This document shows, in pieces, positions 31,804-40,276 of a stretch of 64,000 bases of DNA. A model generated the notes under the pieces. The model was given only the letters and a program-made list of their open reading frames with translations. It was not told the origin of the DNA and made no database searches. Location of the stretch: assembly GCF_030733385.1 (NCBI RefSeq), contig NZ_JASHJC010000014.1, positions 1 to 64,000 on the forward strand, given 5' to 3'. The position numbers were made by a program, and so were the translations under genes. Each line of letters starts with the position of its first letter. Positions within the stretch are counted from its first letter, which is position 1. Source of the stretch: Roseovarius sp. MMSF_3359. Lineage in GTDB: Bacteria; Pseudomonadota; Alphaproteobacteria; Rhodobacterales; Rhodobacteraceae.

Positions 31804-34647
31804 ATGGCCGAGCAGTCACGGATCCTGGCGGTGCTGGGGCCTACGAATACGGGCAAGACCCATTACGCGATCGAGCGGATGCTGGGTTATCCGACGGGCG
31901 TGATCGGCCTGCCGCTGCGTCTTCTGGCGCGGGAGGTCTATGACAAGATCGTCGCCATTCGCGGGCCGTCGGTCGTGGCGCTCGTCACTGGTGAAGAGCG
32001 GATCGTGCCAAAACGCACGAAATACTGGGTCTGCACCGTCGAGGCGATGCCCGAGGGCATGGGCGCGGATTTCGTGGCGGTGGACGAAGTACAGCTTTGT
32101 GCCGATCCCGAGCGGGGTCATGTCTTTACCGACCGGCTGCTCAACATGCGGGGGCTGCGCGAGACGCAGTTTTTGGGCGCGCAGACCATGCGCAAGACGA
32201 TCGCGGCGCTGGTTCCAAAGGCCGAATTCCTGACCCGCGAGCGGATGTCACAACTGAGCTATTCCGGCCCGAAGAAGATCAGCAAGATGCCAGCGCGGAG
32301 TGCCATCGTCGGTTTTTCGGTCGATAACGTCTATGCCATCGCCGAGCTTTTGCGCCGTCAGAAGGGCGGCGCCGCGGTTGTCATGGGCGCGCTCAGCCCG
32401 CGGACGCGCAACGCGCAGGTTGACCTCTATCAGAATGGCGATGTGGATTACCTCGTGGCGACCGATGCGATCGGTATGGGGCTGAACCTTGATATCAACC
32501 ACGTGGCGTTTTCGTCGCTGACCAAGTTCGATGGCCGGCGGATGCGGCATTTGGCCCCCAATGAGCTGGCACAAATCGCGGGCCGCGCGGGCCGGGGAAT
32601 GAGCCACGGCACGTTTGGGGTGACCGGCGAGGCGCCGGACCTGCCCGAGGAAGTCGCCCGCGCGATCATGGATCACCAGTTCACGCCCATTCGTAAACTG
32701 GAATGGCGGAATTCCGATCTGGTCTTCGGCTCCGTCGATGCGCTCATTGCTTCACTTGAGGCAAGGCCCGACAACGATCTGCTGGCGCGGGGACGGGAGG
32801 CCGATGACCTCCGTGCACTCAAGTCCTTGGCGGGACAGGCGGAAATCCGCGCGCGCGCGGGCGACGGTCCAGCGGTCCGGCTCCTTTGGGATGTCTGCCG
32901 CATTCCCGATTTTCGCGGGATCAGCCATGCGGAACATGCGGCCCTGTTGAGCGTTATCTATAGTGATCTACATGAAAAGGGCCGGATATCAGAGGATTGG
33001 CTGGCCCGGCAGGTGCGGCGGATTGATCGGACGGATGGTGACATTGACACATTGTCGACACGGTTGGCCTTTATCCGCACCTGGACTTACGTGGCGCAAC
33101 GAAAAGGGTGGGTCGAGGACGAAAACCATTGGCGGGGCGCAACGCGCGCGGTAGAAGACCGCCTGTCGGACGCGCTGCACGAGCGTTTGACGCAGAGATT
33201 TGTGGACCGGCGCACATCCGTGCTATTGCGCCGGCTCAAGCAGAAGGAGGCCATGGTGGCCGAAGTAAACGATAGTGGCGACGTAACGGTCGAAGGCGAA
33301 TTTGTCGGTCGGCTGGAGGGATTCCGGTTCATTCAGGACAAGGGTGCCGGGGGCCAGGAGGCCAAGACCGTGGCCCAGGCCAGCCTGCAGGCGTTGACCC
33401 CGCATTTCCACCTCAAGGCGGACCGGTTCTATAACGCGCCGGATACCGAGATCGACTTCACCGAACAGGGTGGGTTGATGTGGGGCAAGGATGCCGTCGG
33501 CAAGATGGTGGCCGGTGCCGATCCCCTGAAACCGCAGGCGGTGGCCTTTGTCGACGACGAGGCGGGTGCGGATGTGGCGCAGAAGGTGCAGCGCCGGTTG
33601 CAGCATTTCATCGACCGCAAAGTCACGACGCTTTTTGAGCCGCTCCTGAACATCCAGCGTGACGAAACCCTGAGCGGGTTGGCGCGCGGCTTTGGTTTCC
33701 AGATGGTCGAGAATTTTGGCATCATCTCGCGCGGCGAGGTGGCCGATGAGGTCAAGGCACTGGATCAGGACGCGCGGGGCGCGCTTCGCAAACACGGTGT
33801 CCGCTTTGGGCAGTTCACGATCTTCATGCCGCTTCTTCTGAAACCCGCACCGACACGGTTGAGGCTTGTTTTGTGGTCTCTTTCCAAGGAGTTGTCGGAG
33901 TTTCCTGAAGCGCCGCCGCCGGGTCTGGTAACCGTTCCCGCCGGTGAGGCCGGGGCTGTTCCGACCGGTTATCACACCATGTCGGGATACCGCGCCGCTG
34001 GCGAACGGGCGATCCGCATCGACATGCTTGAGCGGTTGGCCGACATGCTACGCACCGAGGACAGCCGCAATGGTTTTGAGGCCAAGGCAGACATGCTGTC
34101 GATCACCGGCATGACGCTGGAGCAGTTCGCCGATCTGATGCAGGGTCTTGGATACCGGGCCGAGAAGGGTGAACGCGAGAAGGTGAAAGCGGTTGATGCG
34201 GCCATGGCCGAACCTGCCGCACCCGAGGCCGCCGCGCCGGTGGAAGCTCCCGTCGAAGAGATTGCCGATCAAGGTGCCGCCCCGGTCGCGGCCGAGCCTT
34301 CTGACGCGGCGGAAGTTCCCGCCGAGATACCAGCGGAGACCGAGGGCGAAATTACCCCGGGCGTGGCCCCCGACGCCGATGAGGCCGATAACGCGCCGGA
34401 GATCGAGGTTTTCTACACCTTCACCTGGGCGCCGAAATCGCGCGGCAACCGCGGCAATCGCCCGCAGCAGGACCGCAAACCCGGGGGCAAAGGCAAACCC
34501 GGCCAGGGCAAGCAGGGTCGTGGCAAGTCGCGGGGCAAGCAGGACCAAGGTGCCAAGTCCTATTCGGCCAAGCCGCAGAAGAAGGATCGCATTGATCCTG
34601 ACAACCCGTTCGCGGCGGCACTTATGAGGCTGAAGGACAAGACCTGA
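31804..34647 (+). CDS. Suv3-like DEAD/DEAH-type RNA helicase with basic tail
   Basis: 947 residues, longer than mitochondrial SUV3. Walker A GPTNTGKT (12-19), DEVQ box (94-97), GALSPRTRNAQV and the motif VI region QIAGRAGRGMSHGTFG show an SF2 helicase of the SUV3 type, used in RNA turnover. After the helicase and winged domains, residues about 800-875 are an Ala/Glu/Pro-rich linker and the last 70 are rich in Gly, Lys, Arg and Gln, probably an RNA-binding tail. ATG 31804 has GGAG upstream. Confidence 0.88.
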   Translation: MAEQSRILAVLGPTNTGKTHYAIERMLGYPTGVIGLPLRLLAREVYDKIVAIRGPSVVALVTGEERIVPKRTKYWVCTVEAMPEGMGADFVAVDEVQLCADPERGHVFTDRLLNMRGLRETQFLGAQTMRKTIAALVPKAEFLTRERMSQLSYSGPKKISKMPARSAIVGFSVDNVYAIAELLRRQKGGAAVVMGALSPRTRNAQVDLYQNGDVDYLVATDAIGMGLNLDINHVAFSSLTKFDGRRMRHLAPNELAQIAGRAGRGMSHGTFGVTGEAPDLPEEVARAIMDHQFTPIRKLEWRNSDLVFGSVDALIASLEARPDNDLLARGREADDLRALKSLAGQAEIRARAGDGPAVRLLWDVCRIPDFRGISHAEHAALLSVIYSDLHEKGRISEDWLARQVRRIDRTDGDIDTLSTRLAFIRTWTYVAQRKGWVEDENHWRGATRAVEDRLSDALHERLTQRFVDRRTSVLLRRLKQKEAMVAEVNDSGDVTVEGEFVGRLEGFRFIQDKGAGGQEAKTVAQASLQALTPHFHLKADRFYNAPDTEIDFTEQGGLMWGKDAVGKMVAGADPLKPQAVAFVDDEAGADVAQKVQRRLQHFIDRKVTTLFEPLLNIQRDETLSGLARGFGFQMVENFGIISRGEVADEVKALDQDARGALRKHGVRFGQFTIFMPLLLKPAPTRLRLVLWSLSKELSEFPEAPPPGLVTVPAGEAGAVPTGYHTMSGYRAAGERAIRIDMLERLADMLRTEDSRNGFEAKADMLSITGMTLEQFADLMQGLGYRAEKGEREKVKAVDAAMAEPAAPEAAAPVEAPVEEIADQGAAPVAAEPSDAAEVPAEIPAETEGEITPGVAPDADEADNAPEIEVFYTFTWAPKSRGNRGNRPQQDRKPGGKGKPGQGKQGRGKSRGKQDQGAKSYSAKPQKKDRIDPDNPFAAALMRLKDKT

Positions 34648-34658
34648 ATGCGGGTGCC

Positions 34659-35042
34659 GTGGTGACGGATCAGCCCGAAAAACTTCGCCTGGACAAATGG
34701 TTATGGCATGCGCGTTTTTTCAAGACGCGCAGCCTTGCCGCGCGGGAGGTCAGTGCGGGCCATGTCCGCGTGAACGGCACCCGCGTGAGCAAACCCGCCC
34801 ATCAGGTAGGCCCCGAAGATGTGCTGACCTTTCCCCAGGCGCGGGTCATCCGCGTTGTGCGTATCCTCGCCCTCGGCACTCGCCGCGGGCCTGCCCCGGA
34901 GGCACAGGCGCTTTATGATGACATGACACCGTCCGCCGAAAGCGCCGATTCCGAGGAAATCAGCCCATCCGCGCCGCGCTATGAGGGAAAAGGGCGGCCA
35001 ACCAAGAGAGATCGCCGCAAACTCGATCTGAATAAGCCGTGA
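34659..35042 (+). CDS. S4 domain RNA-binding protein (Hsp15/HslR-like)
   Basis: 127 residues from GTG 34659; GTG 34662 is equally possible. The S4 domain spans about 8-55 (LRLDKWLWHARFFKTRSLAA, VRVNGTRVSKPAHQV) and a Lys/Arg-rich tail ends the protein (GRPTKRDRRKLDLNKP). HslR binds stalled 50S subunits carrying peptidyl-tRNA after heat shock. The gene lies 11 bases after the helicase stop, likely one RNA-related operon. Confidence 0.87.
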   Translation: MVTDQPEKLRLDKWLWHARFFKTRSLAAREVSAGHVRVNGTRVSKPAHQVGPEDVLTFPQARVIRVVRILALGTRRGPAPEAQALYDDMTPSAESADSEEISPSAPRYEGKGRPTKRDRRKLDLNKP

Positions 35043-35116
35043 AGTGATGCCTTCGGCTTGATTGATCCCCGCCTGTGGATTAGGTGAGGGCTGCGCGATC
35101 AAATGATGAGACCAAG

Positions 35117-35455
35117 ATGACCTATATCGTCAACGATGCCTGCATCGCCTGCAAATACACCGACTGCGTCGAGGTGTGCCCCGTGGATTGTTTCTACGAG
35201 GGGGAAAACATGCTGGTCATCCATCCCGACGAGTGCATCGATTGCGGCGTGTGCGAGCCGGAATGCCCCGCGGACGCGATCCGCCCGGATACTGAGCCGG
35301 ATATGGAAAAATGGGTCGAGTTCAACCGGAAATATTCGGAAATGTGGCCGGTCATCATCACCAAGAAAGACCCGCTGCCCGAGGCGGAAGAGCGCGATGG
35401 TGAAGAGGGCAAGCTGGAGAAATACTTCTCCGAAGCGCCGGGCGAGGGCGGCTGA
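35117..35455 (+). CDS. fdxA: 7Fe ferredoxin FdxA
   Basis: 112 residues from ATG 35117. Two cluster motifs: C9, C12, C17, C21 and C25 in [20 protein letters not shown], and C40, C43, C46 and C50 in [13 protein letters not shown]. This is the [3Fe-4S][4Fe-4S] ferredoxin with the C-terminal extension common in alphaproteobacteria. It is a low-potential electron carrier in the cytoplasm; its partners are not encoded here. The fdxA-carD order is frequent in relatives. Confidence 0.94.
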   Translation: MTYIVNDACIACKYTDCVEVCPVDCFYEGENMLVIHPDECIDCGVCEPECPADAIRPDTEPDMEKWVEFNRKYSEMWPVIITKKDPLPEAEERDGEEGKLEKYFSEAPGEGG

Positions 35456-35535
35456 ACCGTCTGAACCGATTCGTTTGTTTTCGGTGAAGCGATTTGGTCA
35501 AAACGTCTAAATCCACGCAGTTAAACGCTTAATTT

Positions 35536-35555
35536 GATACACATGAGCATGTATC
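35536..35555. promoter_or_regulatory. inverted repeat upstream of carD
   Basis: GATAC (35536-35540) and GTATC (35551-35555) flank ACATGAGCAT, giving two overlapping inverted repeats (also CATG-AG-CATG). It lies between fdxA and the terminator at 35565. It could be an operator or part of the fdxA mRNA end; nothing further can be said. Confidence 0.3.
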
Positions 35556-35564
35556 GCTGCGGGG

Positions 35565-35588
35565 CGGTCTTTCGCAAGACCGGTTTTT
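35565..35588 (+). terminator. Rho-independent terminator after fdxA
   Basis: Perfect 7 bp stem CGGTCTT/AAGACCG with loop TCGC, followed by GTTTTT. It is about 110 bases beyond the fdxA stop and separates it from carD, whose promoter must lie in 35590-35740. Confidence 0.88.
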
Positions 35589-35753
35589 GTGTTATGGTTC
35601 TGTCACAAATGTAGAGACCTGCCAGATATCCATTTGCCCGCACTTGCGTTGGGGGATGGATTTCTTTGCGTCAAATGAAACCCGTTAATGGCCCCCGTGG
35701 CCCGGTGTTTCCTGAGGCGACGGACTGGCATCACCCGCACGAGGAAGACCTGA

Positions 35754-36263
35754 ATGAGCAAGTCCAAGAAGTTCGAGTTTCGGCCCGATGACTATGTCGT
35801 ATACCCCGCGCATGGGGTTGGCCAGATCGTTTCGATCGAAGAGCAGGAAATCGCTGGTATCACGCTGGAGTTGTTCGTGATCTCCTTCGAGAAAGACAAG
35901 ATGACCCTGCGCGTGCCCACCAACAAGGCGACCGAGATCGGCATGCGCAGCCTGTCGAGCCCGGATGTCGTCTCCAAGGCGATGACCACGCTGAAAGGCA
36001 AGGCCAAGGTCAAGCGCGCCATGTGGTCGCGCCGGGCGCAGGAATACGAGCAAAAGATCAACTCGGGCGATCTGATCGCGATCGCCGAAGTGGTGCGCGA
36101 CCTGCACCGCACCGATGATCAGCGCGAACAGAGCTATTCCGAGCGGCAGCTTTACGAAGCCGCACTTGAGCGTCTGACCCGCGAAGTGGCCGCCGTGAGC
36201 GGTGGCGATGAGGTTGAGGCCACCAAGCAGGTGGATGACGTGCTGGTATCGCGCGCCGCCTGA
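35754..36263 (+). CDS. carD: CarD family transcriptional regulator
   Basis: 169 residues. The N-terminal RNA-polymerase-interacting Tudor-like domain begins FRPDDYVVYPAHGVGQIVSI (about 8-27); the rest is the helical DNA-binding domain (WSRRAQEYEQKINSGDLIAI, RQLYEAALERLTREVA). CarD stabilises the open promoter complex, notably at rRNA promoters, and is abundant in alphaproteobacteria. GAGGAA lies upstream of the ATG; a terminator follows. Confidence 0.94.
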   Translation: MSKSKKFEFRPDDYVVYPAHGVGQIVSIEEQEIAGITLELFVISFEKDKMTLRVPTNKATEIGMRSLSSPDVVSKAMTTLKGKAKVKRAMWSRRAQEYEQKINSGDLIAIAEVVRDLHRTDDQREQSYSERQLYEAALERLTREVAAVSGGDEVEATKQVDDVLVSRAA

Positions 36264-36288
36264 GGCTTTGCCCGAAGAGAAATGGAGG

Positions 36289-36319
36289 AACCGCGCCCTT
36301 GCCCGGCGCGGTTTTTCTT
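36289..36319 (+). terminator. carD terminator
   Basis: Perfect 9 bp stem AACCGCGCC/GGCGCGGTT (36289-36297, 36305-36313), 7-nt loop, then a T-rich run TTTCTTT. It begins 26 bases after the carD stop and faces the end of convergent cobS. Confidence 0.9.
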
Positions 36320-36340
36320 TGCCTGCGTTGGCGCGCAGGT

Positions 36341-37099
36341 TCAGGCCAGAAGGCTCCAAAGCACGGCAATTTCAGTGATTTGCTGACAGGCGCCGAGGAT
36401 GTCACCGGTCTGCCCACCGACCTTGCGCCGTGCGACCATGGCAATGGCGAGGGTCAGGACGACGGCCCATATCACCACACCGAACATCGACGCCCCGGCA
36501 AAAAGAAGAGCAACAAGCGCCGCAATCCCGCCCGCGATCCAGGCGGTCGCGGGGGAGGCTGAGCCGACACTTTGCGACAGGCCCGTGTCGCGAGCATGGG
36601 GCAGATAGGCCATCAGCGCGGGCATTGCGCCGCGTGACACCGCAGCACCCACGATCAGGGCGGCACAGGCGAGGCCAACGCCCGCCTCGAACAGAAGCCA
36701 CAGCGCGCCCCAACGGGCAGCGAACGAGAGGATCAGGGCCAGAACGCCGTAGGTGCCGATATGGCTGTCCTTCATGATCTCAAGCCGCGCCTCGCGCGTC
36801 CATCCCCCCCAAAGCCCGTCAGCGGTATCGGCCAGCCCGTCCTCGTGCATTGCGCCGGTAAGGACGATCATCGTGGCCAGGGACAGGAGCGCACAGAGCA
36901 GCGGGGGAAGCGCCAGCCAATAGGCGATTGCCCCGGCCACCGCCGCGATGCCGCCAATCACCACGCCCACCAGCGGATAGGCCCAGGCCGCCGCGGCCCC
37001 GCGCGCGCTGTCGCCCGCGGGAACAGGCAGGCGGGTCAGCAGCGCCAGCGCCTCGACTACGTCCGAAGGCGTCGGGGGTGGGGTGTCGTTTTTGACCAT
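36341..37099 (-). CDS. cobS: adenosylcobinamide-GDP ribazoletransferase CobS
   Basis: 252 residues from the ATG at 37099 ([20 protein letters not shown]). Polytopic membrane enzyme with the conserved LTRLPVP near the N-terminus and [18 protein letters not shown] (about 85-102), which binds the metal and substrate. It joins adenosylcobinamide-GDP and alpha-ribazole in the last steps of cobalamin synthesis. It diverges from cobT, which makes alpha-ribazole phosphate, over 77 bp. Confidence 0.93.
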   Translation of the reverse strand: MVKNDTPPPTPSDVVEALALLTRLPVPAGDSARGAAAAWAYPLVGVVIGGIAAVAGAIAYWLALPPLLCALLSLATMIVLTGAMHEDGLADTADGLWGGWTREARLEIMKDSHIGTYGVLALILSFAARWGALWLLFEAGVGLACAALIVGAAVSRGAMPALMAYLPHARDTGLSQSVGSASPATAWIAGGIAALVALLFAGASMFGVVIWAVVLTLAIAMVARRKVGGQTGDILGACQQITEIAVLWSLLA

Positions 37100-37176
37100 A
37101 TCCTGCGTCTTTTCCGCTGTGTCTGTTGACCGGGCTGCGATACACAGGCCCAAGCCAATATGCAATGAGCAGACCG

Positions 37177-38193
37177 ATGACCCAAGCATTCTCGACCGTG
37201 GCCGAATTTGCCGATATCCTGGGGGACCTTCCCGGGATCGACGCCGAGGCCCGCGCGCAAGCGATCGCCCGCGACGGGCAATTGACCAAGCCGCCGGGGT
37301 CATTGGGCCGGTTGGAAGAGTTGGCCGCCTGGTATGCCGGTTGGCGACGCGATCCGCGCCCGCAACTGACCCGCCCACAGATCGTCATTTTCGCCGGAAA
37401 CCACGGGGTAACGGCGCGGGGCGTCTCGGCTTTTCCATCCGAGGTAACCGCGCAGATGGTCGCGAATTTCGAGCATGGGGGCGCAGCCATCAACCAACTG
37501 GCGCGGAGCGTCGATGCCCGGATGGATGTGTATGCGCTCTCGCTGGACCAGCCCACGGCGGATTTCACCCAGGGGCCCGCGATGGACGAAGAGGAGTTCC
37601 TTGCTGCGCTACGGGCGGGTTGGGACGCGGTCGATCCTGACAGTGATTTGCTGGTGACCGGGGAGATGGGGATCGGCAACACGACCAGCGCGGCGGCCAT
37701 TGCCCTCGCGCTTTACGGTGGCAAGGCGGAGGATTGGACTGGCGCGGGAACCGGCGTGGATGCCGAGGGCGTTGCGCTCAAATCCCGGGTCGTTTCCGAA
37801 GGTGTCGCACGCAACGAGGCGGCGCGGGAAAATGGCCTTGAAGCGTTGCGTTGCCTTGGCGGGCGCGAGATTGCGGCGATGGCCGGGGCGGTCACGCGGG
37901 CGCGCCTGTTGCGTATCCCGGTCATCCTCGACGGGTTCATCTGCACCGCCGCGGCATGCTGCCTGCACGCGGTGTGCGACGATGCGCTGGACCATACGGT
38001 TGCGGGACATCAGAGTGCCGAGGCGGCCCATGCGGCGCTGCTGGCCCGTATCGGCAAGGTGCCGCTTTTGTCTCTGGACATGCGGTTGGGCGAAGGATCG
38101 GGTGCGGCGCTGGCCATCGGGGTGCTGAAGGGGGCAGTTGCCTGTCACTTCGGTATGGCGACCTTTGCCGAGGCCGGGGTGGCGACCGGGTAA
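37177..38193 (+). CDS. cobT: nicotinate-nucleotide--dimethylbenzimidazole phosphoribosyltransferase CobT
   Basis: 338 residues from ATG 37177; ATG 37165 is also in frame, but family proteins start about ten residues before the AEF segment seen here. Motifs: [45 protein letters not shown], and [15 protein letters not shown] carrying the catalytic Glu. It activates the lower-ligand base of cobalamin. It abuts the convergent antiporter gene with no spacer. Confidence 0.93.
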   Translation: MTQAFSTVAEFADILGDLPGIDAEARAQAIARDGQLTKPPGSLGRLEELAAWYAGWRRDPRPQLTRPQIVIFAGNHGVTARGVSAFPSEVTAQMVANFEHGGAAINQLARSVDARMDVYALSLDQPTADFTQGPAMDEEEFLAALRAGWDAVDPDSDLLVTGEMGIGNTTSAAAIALALYGGKAEDWTGAGTGVDAEGVALKSRVVSEGVARNEAARENGLEALRCLGGREIAAMAGAVTRARLLRIPVILDGFICTAAACCLHAVCDDALDHTVAGHQSAEAAHAALLARIGKVPLLSLDMRLGEGSGAALAIGVLKGAVACHFGMATFAEAGVATG

Positions 38194-40122
38194 TCAGTCC
38201 TCGGTTTTTTCCGCTTGCCCGGCGGCGGCTTCTTCGAGTTGCGAAAGAAGCATGGTTTCCAGGTCTTTCTCCAGCTCCAGCGCGCGGGCAATATAGGCGG
38301 TGTTTTCAGTCGTGGGGATGTCCGGGTTCCACAACGCCGCCAATTCACGCACCGATTGTCGATCATGCTGGTAGAAGGCGGTTTCCAGTTCCGAGGCCTC
38401 GAACTCTGAAAGGCCGACATTTTCCAGCACATAGCGCCCGGCCCGCAGCGAGCTGTCGAAAAGCTCGCGCACGATGTCGTTGGCGCCGGCCTGATAGAGG
38501 CGGAACACATGGGTCCGGTCGCGGGCGCGCGCCACGATATGCAGATCCGGGCGTTCACGGCGGGCGAAGGAGACAAGGCGGATGGCGGCCTCGGTATCGT
38601 CAAGGGCCACGACCAGGACCTTGGCCTCTTTCAACCCCGCCGCCAGAAGCAATTCGGGCCGGGACGGGTCGCCAAAGAAACCTTTGACGCCAAAGCGGCG
38701 CATGCGCTGGATCGCGCTGAGGTCGTGGTCAAGCACCACCGTTTCAAATCCGCTGGAGCGGACCAGCCGGTTCACGATCTGCCCGAACCGGCCGATACCG
38801 GCGATGATGACGGGGCCTTCATGGTCGATCTCGTCAGGTTCATGAAGGGTGCCGCCCTCTTCCATCCGGTGGGACAGCCAATCGTAGAGAATGAAGAGCA
38901 GCGGGGTGATGAGCATCGTGATCGCGACGACCAGCAGAAGCAGCTCGGTCATCTCGCGGGGGATGACCTCTGTCTGGCTTGAGAAGGAGATCAGGACAAA
39001 GCCGAATTCACCCGCCTGCGCCAGAGACAGGGTAAAAAGCCAGAGGTCGCGGCCATGAAGCTTGAAGATACGGCCCAGCACATAGAGCACGCCGCCCTTG
39101 AGCAGGATGATGGCCAGGGCAAGCCCGACAACGATGATGAATTCGCTGAAGAGGACGGTGAAATTGATCCCGGCGCCGACGGTGATGAAGAAGAGGCCAA
39201 GGAGGAGGCCCTTGAAAGGCGCGATGTCGCCTTCGAGTTCATGGCGGAATTCGCTGCTGGCCAGGACCACGCCGGCGAGGAAAGCACCCAGGGCCGGGGA
39301 CAGGCCCACGAGGTTCATCAGGAAGGCGATGCCAACGACGATCAGGAGCGCCAGCGCGGTATACATCTCGCGCAGGCGGGCCGCGTGGATGAACCGGAAG
39401 ACCGGACGGGTCAGGTAAACCCCGGTCAGCACGATAGCAGCAACCGCCCCGATGGTCACAAGGGTCACGCCCCATCCGGGCAGGCCATCGACCAGTGACA
39501 ATGCCGCTTCATGGCCATGCCCTGTGGCGTCGTGATGGTCGTCCGTGCCGCTGCTGCCCCCGCCGGAGATCCGATCCAAGACACCGCCCAGGACCTCTTC
39601 GGGGGGTTTCGGCAGGGCGAGAAGCGGCAGAAGCGCAAGCATGGGGATGACCGCGATATCCTGTGTCAGCAGGACGGAGAACGCAGATCTCCCACCGCCG
39701 GTCTGCATCAATCCCTTTTCCGACAGGGTCTGCAGCACGATGGCGGTCGAGGAGAGCGCAAAGATCAGCCCGATTGCCAGCGAAACGCTCCAGACCTGGC
39801 CAAGCGCCATCGCGCCCATGAGCACCAGCACCGTTGTCACGCCAATCTGCAACCCGCCCAGGCCAAGCAGCCTGTGGCGCATGTCCCAAAGCGCCTTTGG
39901 CTCCAGCTCCAACCCGATGAGAAACAGCATCATCACCACGCCGAATTCGGCGAAATGCTGTAATTCTTCGGTTTCGTGCCCCACGAAGCCAAAGACCGGC
40001 CCGATCAGGATGCCCGCGGCGATGTATCCCAGCACCGACCCGAGGCCCAGCCGGGCCGCGATTGGCACCGCGATAACCGCTGCTGCCAGATAAATCGAAG
40101 CCTGATACAAAAAGCCTTCCAT
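38194..40122 (-). CDS. CPA2 monovalent cation:proton antiporter (KefB/C-like)
   Basis: 642 residues from the ATG at 40122, preferred because GAGGGAC lies six bases upstream; ATG 40137 is an alternative. Some 12 membrane segments form the Na+/H+ exchanger domain (about 5-385), including LIFALSSTAIVLQTLSEKG and LSPALGAFLAGVVLASSEFR; a His-rich loop (DDHHDATGHGH) lies near residue 200. A TrkA-N/KTN domain follows (VIIAGIGRFGQIVNRL, about 412-427). Likely K+ or Na+ efflux in exchange for protons; no KefF/KefG ancillary gene is nearby. Confidence 0.9.
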   Translation of the reverse strand: MEGFLYQASIYLAAAVIAVPIAARLGLGSVLGYIAAGILIGPVFGFVGHETEELQHFAEFGVVMMLFLIGLELEPKALWDMRHRLLGLGGLQIGVTTVLVLMGAMALGQVWSVSLAIGLIFALSSTAIVLQTLSEKGLMQTGGGRSAFSVLLTQDIAVIPMLALLPLLALPKPPEEVLGGVLDRISGGGSSGTDDHHDATGHGHEAALSLVDGLPGWGVTLVTIGAVAAIVLTGVYLTRPVFRFIHAARLREMYTALALLIVVGIAFLMNLVGLSPALGAFLAGVVLASSEFRHELEGDIAPFKGLLLGLFFITVGAGINFTVLFSEFIIVVGLALAIILLKGGVLYVLGRIFKLHGRDLWLFTLSLAQAGEFGFVLISFSSQTEVIPREMTELLLLVVAITMLITPLLFILYDWLSHRMEEGGTLHEPDEIDHEGPVIIAGIGRFGQIVNRLVRSSGFETVVLDHDLSAIQRMRRFGVKGFFGDPSRPELLLAAGLKEAKVLVVALDDTEAAIRLVSFARRERPDLHIVARARDRTHVFRLYQAGANDIVRELFDSSLRAGRYVLENVGLSEFEASELETAFYQHDRQSVRELAALWNPDIPTTENTAYIARALELEKDLETMLLSQLEEAAAGQAEKTED

Positions 40123-40276
40123 CAAATAGTCCCTCATTGGCAATCAGGCCGTCGGTCGGCCCGTTGCGATATGATGGCAGAAGAAAATCACCGTCGCGTC
40201 CGGTGAAAGTCTATTTGGTTCTGGCTGGTTTACAAGGTGCAGCAGCTATTCGGTTTTCGTTGGGCGCGATCGGCCC

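Noticed and set aside
37100..37176. Cobalamin riboswitch between cobS and cobT
   Set aside because: The 77 bp spacer is too short and has no B12-box sequence.
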